Shown: positions 49,035 through 57,719 of the stretch, in pieces
Position numbering within the stretch: position 1 is the first letter of the stretch
Layout: every line of letters begins with the position of its first letter
Source of the DNA: Actinophytocola sp044466355
GTDB lineage: Bacteria; Actinomycetota; Actinomycetes; Mycobacteriales; Pseudonocardiaceae
Reading direction: 5' to 3'
Length of the DNA stretch: 64,000 bases
Assembly: GCF_044466355.1 (NCBI RefSeq)
Contig: NZ_JBITMQ010000012.1
Location: 1 to 64,000 of the forward strand
Program-made: the position numbers and the translations under genes
The notes under the pieces: model-generated
Seen by the model: the letters and a program-made list of their open reading frames with translations, nothing else
What the model was told of the DNA's origin: nothing
Database searches by the model: none

Positions 49035-50668
49035 TGAGCCGCACCCTGCCGGTCGCGGCGCGGCCCGGCGCGTACCCGACCATCGCGCACGCGCTCGCGG
49101 ACGCGGGCGACGACGCGGTGATCGCCATCGCCGCGGGCGTCTACCCGGAGACGATCGAGCTGACCGGCAGGCGGGTGTCGCTGGTCGCCGCCGAGGGCGC
49201 GGAGGTGGTGCTCGACGGCAGCGGCGCCGCGGGTCCGCTGGTGGTGGCCCGACACGGCGCGCTCACCCTGCGCGGCATCGAACTGGTCGCGGCCGCCGGC
49301 GCGGTCGACGCGACGGACGTCGAGCTGACCATCGACCGCTGCGTCGTCACCGGCGGGCGCGGCCCGGCGATCAGCGTGCGCGGCACGGCCGGGTTCGCGG
49401 TGACCGGCTGCACCATCACCGACGCGGAGCAGGGCGTGATCATCGAGAGCGCGCCGGGGTTGCTGGCCGACACCACGATCAGCGAGGTGACCGGCGACGG
49501 CGTGCTGGTCGGTGTCGGCGCGACGCCCGAGATCCGTGACTGCGTGGTGGACGCGTGCGGGCTGCGGGGCGTCTACGTCTACCAGTACTCCCGGCCGGTG
49601 ATCGAGGGCTGCGAGGTGTCGAACACCGGCGCGGAGGGGATCGCGGTGGCCCACCACAGCTCCCCGGAGGTGCGGCGCTGCTCGGTGCACGACGTGCGGG
49701 GCGCCGGGATCGCGTTCGGCCCCGGCTGCGGCGGCACGGTGTCGGGGCACCGGCTCGAGAACACCGCCGAACCGGCCCTCGCGATCGCGGACGGCGCGAC
49801 CACCGAGGTCGTCGAGGACCACAAGGCGGCCACCCAGCTCGGGCAGGGACTGGACGACCTGCTGTCCGACCTGGACGCCATGATCGGCCTGCCGACCGTG
49901 AAGGCGGAGGTGCGTGCGCTGGTGGACGAGCTGGCCGTCAACGACTGGCGGCGCAAGGCGGGGCTGCCGGTCGGCGGCGCCAGCCACCACCTGGTGTTCA
50001 CGGGCGCGCCGGGCACCGGCAAGACGACCGTGGCCCGCGTGTACGGCAGGCTCCTCAAGGCGCTCGGTGTGCTGCCGAACGGTGAGTTCCGCGAGGTGTC
50101 CCGCCGGGACCTGGTCGGCCAGTACATCGGGCACACCGCGGAGAAGACGGCGCAGGTGTTCGAGCAGGCCATGGGCGGGGTGCTGTTCATCGACGAGGCG
50201 TACACGCTGACCAGGCAGGGCGCCGCGGGCGGCGACTTCGGCCAGGAGGCCGTCGACATGCTCGTGAAGCTGATGGAGGACCACCGCGACGCGGTGGCGG
50301 TGATCGTCGCCGGGTACACCGACGAGATCGCCGAGTTCATGACGGCCAACCCCGGCCTCGCGTCCCGGTTCGGCAAGACCGTCGAGTTCGAGAACTACGA
50401 CCCGGACCAGATGGTCGACATCCTCGCGCTGATGGCGAAGGGCGGCGGCTACGACCTGGACCGCACGTCGTCACACGAGGTGCTGAGCACCCACTTCGCA
50501 CGCATCGCGACCGACCCGCACTTCGGCAACGCCCGGGACGCGCGCAGGCTGTTCGAGGGGATGCGCACGGCCCAGTCGGGGCGGTTGCGCGGCATCGGCC
50601 GCATGCCGACGGTGGACGAGATGCGCGCACTGGAGCTGGCCGACGTGCTGGCGGTGATCGGCCGGTGA
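49034..50668 (+). CDS. beta-helix/AAA+ fusion, altered EccA-like ATPase
   Basis: A protein of 544 residues. Residues 1-255 are a right-handed parallel beta-helix (pectin-lyase-like coils: AISVRGTAGFAVTGCTITDA, PVIEGCEVSNTGAEGIAVAH, SSPEVRRCSVHDVRGAGIAF). Residues 275-540 are a CbbX/EccA-type AAA+ domain: Walker A FTGAPGTGKTTVARVYG, Walker B GGVLFIDEAYTL, and sensor-2 region NARDARRLFEGM. EccA, the cytosolic ATPase of type VII systems, has this AAA+ domain behind a TPR region; here the TPR is replaced by a beta-helix. There is no signal peptide. Likely a chaperone that binds type VII substrates through the helix. Confidence 0.9.
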   Translation: MSRTLPVAARPGAYPTIAHALADAGDDAVIAIAAGVYPETIELTGRRVSLVAAEGAEVVLDGSGAAGPLVVARHGALTLRGIELVAAAGAVDATDVELTIDRCVVTGGRGPAISVRGTAGFAVTGCTITDAEQGVIIESAPGLLADTTISEVTGDGVLVGVGATPEIRDCVVDACGLRGVYVYQYSRPVIEGCEVSNTGAEGIAVAHHSSPEVRRCSVHDVRGAGIAFGPGCGGTVSGHRLENTAEPALAIADGATTEVVEDHKAATQLGQGLDDLLSDLDAMIGLPTVKAEVRALVDELAVNDWRRKAGLPVGGASHHLVFTGAPGTGKTTVARVYGRLLKALGVLPNGEFREVSRRDLVGQYIGHTAEKTAQVFEQAMGGVLFIDEAYTLTRQGAAGGDFGQEAVDMLVKLMEDHRDAVAVIVAGYTDEIAEFMTANPGLASRFGKTVEFENYDPDQMVDILALMAKGGGYDLDRTSSHEVLSTHFARIATDPHFGNARDARRLFEGMRTAQSGRLRGIGRMPTVDEMRALELADVLAVIGR

Positions 50669-50689
50669 TGATCGCTTAACGTTGTCCGT

Positions 50690-51355
50690 GTGCGGGTGAT
50701 GGTGGTCGAGGACGACGCTGGGGTGCGGGACGGGGTGGTCGCCGTGCTGCGGGCCGCCGGGTTCGCGGTGGACACCGCCCCCGACCTGCCCGCCGCGGAC
50801 GAGGCGCTGTGGGTCAACAGCTACGACTGCGTGGTCTTCGACCGCATGCTCCCGTCCGGCGACTCACTGCGCTACGTGGGACACCGCCGCGCCCAGGGCT
50901 GGCAGGTGCCGGTCCTGTTCCTGACCGCCCGGGACAGCGAAGCGGACAGGCTGGCAGGCCTGCGCCAGGGCGGCGACGACTACCTGGTGAAACCGTTCGC
51001 CGCGGCAGAACTCGTAGCACGGGTACGAAGCCTGTGCCGCCGCGTGCGACAGGACCGCCCATCGGTGTTGCGCTGCGCGGACCTGGAACTGGACGCGGCC
51101 CGCCACCACGTCACCCGCGCGGGCGTGGTGCTCACGTTGACCCGCAAGGAACTCCTGGTCCTGGAACGCCTGATGACAACCGTGGGCAGACCGGTGAGCC
51201 ACCGCGAACTGTTCGCGTACGGCTGGGACGAGATGGCGGACCCGGAACTGAACGTACTGGCCCAAACAGTAAGAGGCCTACGCCGCAAACTACGCGACCC
51301 ACCCCTGATCCACACAGTAAGAGGCATCGGCTACGCGATTACACCACCCCGCTAA
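50690..51355 (+). CDS. orphan OmpR-family response regulator
   Basis: A protein of 221 residues from GTG 50690. Receiver: VVEDDAGVRDG, phospho-Asp in CVVFDRMLPSGD, Lys in YLVKPFAAAEL. Winged helix: LTLTRKELLVLERLMT, LAQTVRGLRRKL, HTVRGIGYAI. No kinase gene accompanies it. Its close likeness to the regulator at 46941 suggests shared control by the single kinase in this locus, or loss of its own. It follows the beta-helix/AAA+ gene by 21 bases and probably belongs to the same transcript. The last 100 codons are richer in A and T-ending use than the first part. Confidence 0.92.
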   Translation: MRVMVVEDDAGVRDGVVAVLRAAGFAVDTAPDLPAADEALWVNSYDCVVFDRMLPSGDSLRYVGHRRAQGWQVPVLFLTARDSEADRLAGLRQGGDDYLVKPFAAAELVARVRSLCRRVRQDRPSVLRCADLELDAARHHVTRAGVVLTLTRKELLVLERLMTTVGRPVSHRELFAYGWDEMADPELNVLAQTVRGLRRKLRDPPLIHTVRGIGYAITPPR

Positions 51356-51473
51356 CGCCCCAAGATCACCACAATGGGAGATCCACGCTCACATACGAGC
51401 ACAACACTCCCAAAACGTCGATCATGCCCAAAAGACAAGCCCCACCAAGGCGAAAGCCGACCACAAGGGGCTC

Positions 51474-51609
51474 CCTGCCATCCCGTCGACCTGGCAACGC
51501 CCGATCACGCCGCGCCGAGGGACCCCAAAAAGCCAAAGGCACCACGTTGCCAAGCTGGGGTCCCTCGGCGCGGCGTGATAGCACGAAGTGAGGTCGACGG
51601 GATGGCAGG
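51474..51609. repeat. 136-bp interrupted palindrome
   Basis: The outer arms CCTGCCATCCCGTCGACCT (51474-51492) and its exact complement (51591-51609) are 19 bases. The inner arms at 51504-51526 and 51557-51579 are a perfect 23-base match. An unpaired 11-base bulge sits on each side and a 30-base loop in the middle. No gene covers it. It lies between the convergent orphan regulator and EccE-like genes. It could be a bidirectional terminator, a structured RNA, or a miniature mobile element without a transposase; the size exceeds an ordinary terminator. Confidence 0.85.
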
Positions 51610-51681
51610 CAGACCCGCACCCAACGCAAGAAAACCTCGAAACCCCCAGGCCATCCTGGAGACCTGCCCCTCCGGCGAGGA

Positions 51682-51832
51682 GCCGCCGGAGGCAAGAGCC
51701 CCGGACAAGCGCCGCCGCCGGAGGTAAAAGCCCCGGACAAGCGCCGCCGGAGGCAAGAGCCCCGGACAAGCGCCGCCGCCGGAGGTAAGAGCCCCGGACA
51801 AGCGCCGCCGGAGGCAAAAGCCCCCGTACGAG
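51682..51832. repeat. tandem repeat array, alternating 29- and 32-base units
   Basis: Units begin at 51682, 51711, 51743, 51772 and 51804 (last one partial). The common core is GGAGGYAARAGCCCCGGACA, with GCCGCC in the 29-base form and GCCGCCGCC in the 32-base form. Two full 61-base supercopies are nearly identical. Each unit carries a GGAGG-like stretch and CCGG. The array is non-coding, just downstream of the EccE-like gene end. Together with the palindrome it fills the 493-base gap 51356-51848, which holds no gene I can support. Confidence 0.85.
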
Positions 51833-51848
51833 CCGACCCCCCAACGAG

Positions 51849-53135
51849 TCAAGCCAACGAAGTCACCCCACCGGGAAGCGTCGCGGCGACCCCACGAACG
51901 TGCACCCCGTCCAGCCGCCGAAGCACCACCCCGACCTCGTCGGCAAGCCGAGCCATGTCGACGACAGCCGCCTCCAACGCCTCCGGCTTACTGGTGGCGA
52001 CCCGCAACACGGCAGCCACCACCGGCACCCCCACCGGCGAAACCGGATCATGATGCGCGGAACAACTCAACGTCACCGCCGTGTCCGGCGCCGCGGCCAG
52101 CAACCACCGCACGAGCCGAGCGGCAGCCGACGGATCCAGATCCCCCCAGCCGTCGACAGCGAACGTCGCCTGCCGAATGGGACCGCTGTGCCACGACCAC
52201 CACTCCTCCCGCACCCGCCCACGACCAAGGTTGACGTGCGCGAGCGCCGCGTACGAGCGAAGCGTCTCCTCCTCGGTCAACATCCGCAACGGCAACCCGG
52301 CCCGCCGCCGCACCCGCCGCACCACGTTGGCGAGCGCCGCCCGCACGTCGTCGTCGGTCCACACCTCGGCCGTGCGCAGCGCCTGCAACGTGAGCCACAC
52401 CCTCGGCGGCTGTGACCGGTCGACACTCGCGTGGTGCACCACCTGCACCGCGTAGGCGAGCGCCTTGTCGGCGTCCGGCAGCAGGTCACGCGGGGCCGGC
52501 ACGGGCGGACCCGACTCGGGCCGCAGCACGGTCGCGACCCCGGCCGCGTCGCTGACGACGAACGCCCGCGCGTCCCCGATCATGGTGTGCGCGCACCGCG
52601 CACCGGGCCGCAGCAACCGCAGCAGCGCCGCGCCCACGTGTTCGCCGGGCAGGTCGGCGACCCGTTCCCGGAACAGGAACCGGCCCGCCACCACCACCCA
52701 CTGGCACAGCAACCGCCCCCGCACCCGGACCGCCGCGAACGCGCCGAGCACGCCACCGGCGCAGGCCACGCCCGCGATCGCGGGCCATGACCGGTCGAGC
52801 GTGAGCAGCACCAGCACGAGCACCAGTTCGCCGACGACGATCGGGAGCACCACCCGTCTCGGCCGCCGCGCCGCGGGCCGGGGTGGCGCGGACGGCCGCA
52901 CGGCGGCCGGGACGCGGAGCGGCGGCGGGGCGGGGGACGGCGGGGCGGTCGCGGCGGCGGGCGGGGGCGGGCCGGCCACCGCCGCCGCGACCGGTACCAC
53001 TGACACGGCTCGCAGCACCGAGGGTGCGGCGGCGGGCGGCGCGATCGCGGTGCGTGGCGGTGCCACCGGCCCGGGCTCGGCCTGTTCCCGCGATGCCTGC
53101 CGCCGCGGTGGTGGCACGGCTGCCTGTCCTGTCAC
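51849..53135 (-). CDS. eccE: type VII secretion protein EccE-like
   Basis: A protein of 428 residues from GTG 53135, with GAGGAGGT seven bases upstream. Residues 1-90 are a long Pro/Ala-rich cytosolic tail, unusual for EccE. Two membrane helices lie at about 95-145 (VVGELVLVLVLLTLDRSWPA, then GVACAGGVLGAFAAVRVRG). The remaining 280 residues resemble the EccE C-terminal domain, with HTMIGDARAFVVSD, PRVWLTLQALRTAEVWTDDD and REEWWSWHSGPIRQATF. EccE sits at the edge of the type VII membrane complex. It is divergent from the fibronectin-III gene; the 284 bases between should hold both promoters, though no clear box is visible. Confidence 0.75.
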   Translation of the reverse strand: MTGQAAVPPPRRQASREQAEPGPVAPPRTAIAPPAAAPSVLRAVSVVPVAAAVAGPPPPAAATAPPSPAPPPLRVPAAVRPSAPPRPAARRPRRVVLPIVVGELVLVLVLLTLDRSWPAIAGVACAGGVLGAFAAVRVRGRLLCQWVVVAGRFLFRERVADLPGEHVGAALLRLLRPGARCAHTMIGDARAFVVSDAAGVATVLRPESGPPVPAPRDLLPDADKALAYAVQVVHHASVDRSQPPRVWLTLQALRTAEVWTDDDVRAALANVVRRVRRRAGLPLRMLTEEETLRSYAALAHVNLGRGRVREEWWSWHSGPIRQATFAVDGWGDLDPSAAARLVRWLLAAAPDTAVTLSCSAHHDPVSPVGVPVVAAVLRVATSKPEALEAAVVDMARLADEVGVVLRRLDGVHVRGVAATLPGGVTSLA

Positions 53136-53418
53136 CGGGCACCTCCTCGAGCGCGTGCTGCTGGCCGGTCGGTGCGAGGTTCGCACGTCCCGGCGGCGCC
53201 GCGCGCGGCTCGTGTATCCGCGATGTACCCGCCGTGGCTAGCGTGGTCCCCATCAGGCAGGCCCCGTGTGCCCGTACCCGTTTCCCCAGGTCACGACCGG
53301 CGGCCATAAATGGCCGCTCCCCGTGACCTTGTCCGTGTCCTCGTGCCGGTGTGGGTTGGTGGCGTGGAGTCGCACAGGGGGCTCGGGGCGTGCACGAGGG
53401 TGAGCCAGGGATGGTGTC

Positions 53419-55620
53419 ATGGGTGAGGAGCGGCGCGGTGGTGCGCGGCACCGCCGGTTGACGATCACGGCCGTGATCGTGGGCTGTCTCGGACTGCTCG
53501 GCGTCGCCGTGTTCCGGGAGGCGCCCGCGTCACAGGCGGTCGAGTTCATCCCGGTCGGCCACTGGGTGTACCACGTGGCCGACGAGTCGGCGTACCACGT
53601 GGACGGTTCGACCGGTCAGGTCGACGCGCGGGTGAGCGTCCCGGGGGCGGAGCAGGACAGCCAGGTGGCGCAGGGCGACGGGTCGGGTTTCGTGGTGGAG
53701 CGGAAGCGCATCACGATCTTCGACTCCTCGACGCTGCACGTCGAGGACGCCGTCGACGCGCCGGCCGCCGAACGGCCCGTGGTGCTGGAGGTCGCGGGCG
53801 GCCCGTACCTGGTGTACCGCAACGCGGGCCAGGTCGTGCGTCTCGGTGACCCGATGGCCACGGTCGCCGCGGGCGGGCCGGTGACCGACCCGGTCGCCAC
53901 CCGCGACGGGACCGTGTGGCTGCACCGCATCGACACCGGCGCGCTGTGCACGCTGCCGCGCGGCGCCACCCGGCTGTCCTGCCCGGCACGGGTGGAACAG
54001 CGGCACCAGGGCAGGCTCACCGTCGTCGGCGACCGGGCGGCACTGGTCGACACGACCGCAGACACCGTGAGCCTCGTCCACGACGACGGTCTGGGCACCA
54101 CCCGGCCGCTCGGGTTCGACGCGCCGGCTTCGGCGCGGGTCGCGGCATCCGACGCAGGGGGTCGGCTGGCGCTGCTGGACACCGAGCACGGCACCATGCA
54201 CCTGGTGGACACGGCCGGTCTCGACGGCCGCCCGGAGTCCGCGCCGGTCGAGGTGGAGCTGCCCGCCGACGGCGAGTTCGTCGGCCCGGTCGCGGCGGCC
54301 GACGTGGTCGCGGTGGTGAACACGGCCGGCAACGAGCTGCTGACCTACGACAGCACCGGCGAGCACCGGGAGACCACGCGGCTGCCGGACAAGGAGGGTG
54401 AGCCGCGCCTGGTGTCCGGTGAGGACGACCGGATCTACGTGGACAGCCCCGACGGGTCGCACGTGCTCGTGGTGGACGGCTCCGACGGCTCGGTGCTGGA
54501 CGTGCCGGTGGTCGTCGACGATCCCGAGTCCGGCGAGGAGCCCGGGGCGAGCGAGGAGGAGCCGGACTCCCAGGCGCTGCCGCAGGGCCCGCCCAGCACG
54601 GAACGGCCCGCCGACGAACCGCGAAAGCAGCGGGAGGAGCCGCGCCGCGAACGCACCCCGGCCGACGAGCCGCCCGCCGACACGCCACCGCCGGTGGTCG
54701 CCTCGGCCACCCCACCCGGTGCGCCGGGTGCGGTGTCGGCCGTGGCGGGACACCGGTCGGCCACCGTGCGGTGGCGCGCGGCCGCCGACAACGGCGCCCC
54801 GGTCACCGCGTACCACCTGTCGTGGCCGGGCGGGTCGACGCGGGTGGCCGGTTCGGCCGGGCAGGCGACCGTGACCGGGCTGGCCAACGGCACCGCGTAC
54901 GCGATCGCCGTGGCGGCGGAGAACTCGGCGGGCCGGGGACCGGCGGTCAGCGCGGCGGCGGTGATCCCGTTGCGCGCGGCCGCGGCACCTGCGGTGAACA
55001 TCCCCGCCCAGTTCGGCCTCCAGCCCGTGACATGGAACCGGCCGGAGCTGTACGGCGGCACGCTCGTGCACTACGTGGTCAGCGTGACCGGTCAGGCCGA
55101 CCAGACCACGGCGGAACCCAGCCTCACGCTGACCAGCTTCGCCAACTCCGGGGCCACCGTCACGGTGCGCGCGGTGACCAGGTTCGGTTCGCGGACGGTC
55201 ACCGGCGAGCCCGGGTCGGCCACCGTCCCGAACCCGGTCGACTTCCCCAGCGTGAAGATCACGCGGGTGGCGTGGGTGGTGGCCGGGGGCGACCGGCTGG
55301 CCGTCACCGTCGACGTGACCGCCGAGTCGACCCCGACGTGCGAGGTGAGCGTCGTCGGCGGCGGGAACGCCAGCGGACCGTGCTCGGGCACCACCACGTT
55401 GACCGTGCCCGGGGTGACGGCGAACCCGGCGACCGGCGCGGTCCAGGTGTCGGTCACCGCGTCGACCACGTCCGGCTTCGCGAGCGTGCCCGTGTCGTGG
55501 CTCGGCACGCCAGAACCCGCAGGGGGTGGCGGTGGCGTCGTCCTGTGGCTCGGGCCGGGTGTCCTGGCCGCGAGCCACTGGTGGACCAACCGGCGCCGAC
55601 GAGAGGAGCGCACGCGATGA
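53419..55620 (+). CDS. membrane-anchored fibronectin-III and propeller-like protein
   Basis: A protein of 733 residues from ATG 53419. One membrane helix lies at 14-33 and a second near 705-722, followed by WTNRRRREERTR. About 45-360 has repeating short strands of beta-propeller character (VYHVADESAYHVDGSTGQVD, IYVDSPDGSHVLVVDGSDGS). About 365-435 is a Glu/Pro-rich linker. About 440-535 is a fibronectin-III domain (PGAVSAVAGHRSATVRWRAA, VTGLANGTAYAIAVAAEN), with further beta domains after. Most of it should face outside. It heads an operon with MoxR, DUF58 and TgpA-like genes, with an ATGA overlap to moxR. Confidence 0.8.
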   Translation: MGEERRGGARHRRLTITAVIVGCLGLLGVAVFREAPASQAVEFIPVGHWVYHVADESAYHVDGSTGQVDARVSVPGAEQDSQVAQGDGSGFVVERKRITIFDSSTLHVEDAVDAPAAERPVVLEVAGGPYLVYRNAGQVVRLGDPMATVAAGGPVTDPVATRDGTVWLHRIDTGALCTLPRGATRLSCPARVEQRHQGRLTVVGDRAALVDTTADTVSLVHDDGLGTTRPLGFDAPASARVAASDAGGRLALLDTEHGTMHLVDTAGLDGRPESAPVEVELPADGEFVGPVAAADVVAVVNTAGNELLTYDSTGEHRETTRLPDKEGEPRLVSGEDDRIYVDSPDGSHVLVVDGSDGSVLDVPVVVDDPESGEEPGASEEEPDSQALPQGPPSTERPADEPRKQREEPRRERTPADEPPADTPPPVVASATPPGAPGAVSAVAGHRSATVRWRAAADNGAPVTAYHLSWPGGSTRVAGSAGQATVTGLANGTAYAIAVAAENSAGRGPAVSAAAVIPLRAAAAPAVNIPAQFGLQPVTWNRPELYGGTLVHYVVSVTGQADQTTAEPSLTLTSFANSGATVTVRAVTRFGSRTVTGEPGSATVPNPVDFPSVKITRVAWVVAGGDRLAVTVDVTAESTPTCEVSVVGGGNASGPCSGTTTLTVPGVTANPATGAVQVSVTASTTSGFASVPVSWLGTPEPAGGGGGVVLWLGPGVLAASHWWTNRRRREERTR

Positions 55621-56570
55621 CCCCGACACCCGGTGCCGCGTACCAGCGGATCGCGGACAACGTGCAGACGGTGATGCGGGGCAAGCCGGAGCTCGTGCGG
55701 CTCGCGGTGGCCGCGCTGTTCGCCGAGGGGCACCTGCTGATCGAGGACGTGCCCGGCGTCGGCAAGACCACGCTCGCGAGGTGCGTCGCGGCGAGCATCG
55801 GCGGCAAGTGGAACCGGATCCAGTTCACCCCGGACCTGCTGCCCGGCGACGTCACCGGCGTGATGGTGTACCACCAGAACACCGGCGAGTTCCGGTTCCA
55901 CCCCGGCGGGATCTTCGCGAACGTGGTGCTGGCGGACGAGATCAACCGCGGCACCCCGAAGACGCAGGCGGCGCTGCTGGAGGTGATGGCCGAGCGGCGG
56001 GTGACCGTCGACGCCACCTCCCACCCGGTCCCGCGGCCGTTCCTGGTGGTGGCGACCCAGAACCCGATCGAGCTGGAGGGCACCTACCGCCTGCCGGAGG
56101 CGCAGCTGGACCGGTTCCTGATGCGGCTGCGGGTCGGCTACCCCGACCACGACGCGGAGCTGATGGTCGTGATGTCCGACTGCGCCGAGGTCAGCCCGGA
56201 CGACCTGCCCGCCGTGCTGTCCGTCGTGGACCTCCAGCAGGTGATCAAGGAGGTGCGCCAGTTCCGCGTGGCGTCGGAGATCGGCTCCTACGCGGTGCGG
56301 CTGGCCGCGGCGACCCGCGCGCACCAGGCCGTCCGGTACGGCGCGAGCCCCCGCGGCAGCATCGCGCTCGTCCGTGCGGCACAAGGACTCGCGGCCACCC
56401 ACGGCCGGAACTACGTGATCCCCGACGACGTCAAGGACGTGGCGCAGCCGGTGCTCGGCCACCGGCTCGTGCTCACCCCGGAGGCGGAACTCGCCCGTCG
56501 GCAGGTCAGCCAGGTCGTGGCGGAACTGCTCCGCGAGGTGCCCGCGCCGACGGCTGTCGCGGGGAGGTAG
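55617..56570 (+). CDS. MoxR-family AAA+ ATPase
   Basis: A protein of 317 residues starting in the ATGA overlap. Walker A is IEDVPGVGKTTLARCVA; Walker B is VVLADEINRGTPKTQAALLEVM; sensor 1 is VVATQNPIELEGTYRLPEAQ; the arginine-finger region LDRFLMRL follows. MoxR ATPases help assemble or activate partners, usually a DUF58/VWA protein encoded beside them, as here (6 bases downstream). In actinobacteria the MoxR-DUF58-transglutaminase trio often lies near type VII genes. It probably acts on the membrane proteins of this operon. Confidence 0.93.
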   Translation: MTPTPGAAYQRIADNVQTVMRGKPELVRLAVAALFAEGHLLIEDVPGVGKTTLARCVAASIGGKWNRIQFTPDLLPGDVTGVMVYHQNTGEFRFHPGGIFANVVLADEINRGTPKTQAALLEVMAERRVTVDATSHPVPRPFLVVATQNPIELEGTYRLPEAQLDRFLMRLRVGYPDHDAELMVVMSDCAEVSPDDLPAVLSVVDLQQVIKEVRQFRVASEIGSYAVRLAAATRAHQAVRYGASPRGSIALVRAAQGLAATHGRNYVIPDDVKDVAQPVLGHRLVLTPEAELARRQVSQVVAELLREVPAPTAVAGR

Positions 56571-56576
56571 CGGGAC

Positions 56577-57719
56577 ATGCCTGGGTTCCGTGGCGGGCGC
56601 GGGCTGACCCGCCGCGGCGTCGTCGTGCTGCTCGGCGCCGCCGGCTGCTACGTGCTCGGCGAGCTGGCCGACTACGCCCTGTTCCGCGCGCTGGCCGGGT
56701 TCGCGTTCGGCGCCGTGGTCGCGGCCGTGGTCGTGGCGATGTCCCGGCCGCGCGCCGACGTCACGAGGACCGTCCACCCGGACCGCGTCGAGCGCGGCAC
56801 GCCCGCGCTCGCGACCCTGGTGGTGCGCAACGGAACCGGGCGCGGGCACGGCGGGTTCTCTGCCGTCGACCGGGCCGGGGACACCGAGCACCGGCTGCGG
56901 GTCCGGCCGCTCGCACCGGGCGCGGAGGCCACCTACCACTACGAGCTGCCGACCGGGCGGCGCGGCCGCCTGCGGGTTGGCCCGCTGGTGCTCGACCGGT
57001 CCGACCCGTTCGGCCTGGTGCGTACCACCAGGACCGTCGGTGCCACCACCACCGTGCTGATCCACCCACGCAGGCACGCGGTCCGCCCCGCGGAGATCGC
57101 GTTCCCGCGCCACCACTACGACGGGGCGACCACCGAACCGCCGCTGCGCGGCTCGAACGACCTCGTCGCGGTGCGCGAGTACGTCCGCGGCGACGAGGTC
57201 CGCCTGCTGCACTGGCGGTCCACCGCCAAGACCGGGGTGCTCATGGTGCGCGAGTACACCGACCCGGCGATGGCCGGTGTGACGATCGTGCTGGACACCC
57301 GCGCCGACGTGCTCGCCGCCGCCGCGTTCGAGGACGCCGTCGAGGTCGCCACGTCGCTCCTGTACGCGGGTGCGCAGGCGGGACAGCGGTGCAGGCTGAT
57401 CACGTCCTCCGGCACGAACGTCGCGACCGACAACGGTCTCGCGGGGGCACAGGCGCTGCTGGACGAGCTGTGCCTGGTCACCCAGGACGCCGGGATCTCG
57501 GGCGGGCCGCTGGTGCCCGCCGAGCTGGCGGCTCGCCGGCCCGCCGGTTCGCTGGTCGTGGTCACCGGGCCGGGCGCCGACCTCGGCCGGGCCGCGGTGT
57601 GGCGGCCGGACACGGTGTTCCGGCTCGGCGCCGCGGGCCGATCAGGCGGCGGCGTGGTCACCGCGCCGAACGCGGAGTCGGCCGCGGCCGCGTGGAACGT
57701 CCTGCGGGCGGGCCGATGA
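56577..57719 (+). CDS. DUF58 membrane protein
   Basis: A protein of 380 residues from ATG 56577. Two membrane helices lie at about 10-50 (VVVLLGAAGCYVLGELADYA and the next). DUF58 signature DPFGLVRTTR and LRGSNDLVAVREYVRGDEVR, then LLHWRSTAKTGVLMVREYTD (residues ~200-225), leads into a VWA-like end. It is the usual partner of MoxR ATPases and is thought to organise envelope complexes. The TgpA-like gene starts in an ATGA overlap with its stop. Confidence 0.92.
   Translation: MPGFRGGRGLTRRGVVVLLGAAGCYVLGELADYALFRALAGFAFGAVVAAVVVAMSRPRADVTRTVHPDRVERGTPALATLVVRNGTGRGHGGFSAVDRAGDTEHRLRVRPLAPGAEATYHYELPTGRRGRLRVGPLVLDRSDPFGLVRTTRTVGATTTVLIHPRRHAVRPAEIAFPRHHYDGATTEPPLRGSNDLVAVREYVRGDEVRLLHWRSTAKTGVLMVREYTDPAMAGVTIVLDTRADVLAAAAFEDAVEVATSLLYAGAQAGQRCRLITSSGTNVATDNGLAGAQALLDELCLVTQDAGISGGPLVPAELAARRPAGSLVVVTGPGADLGRAAVWRPDTVFRLGAAGRSGGGVVTAPNAESAAAAWNVLRAGR

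Noticed and set aside
51682..51832. CRISPR array
   Set aside because: The units follow each other without unique spacers and no cas gene is near.
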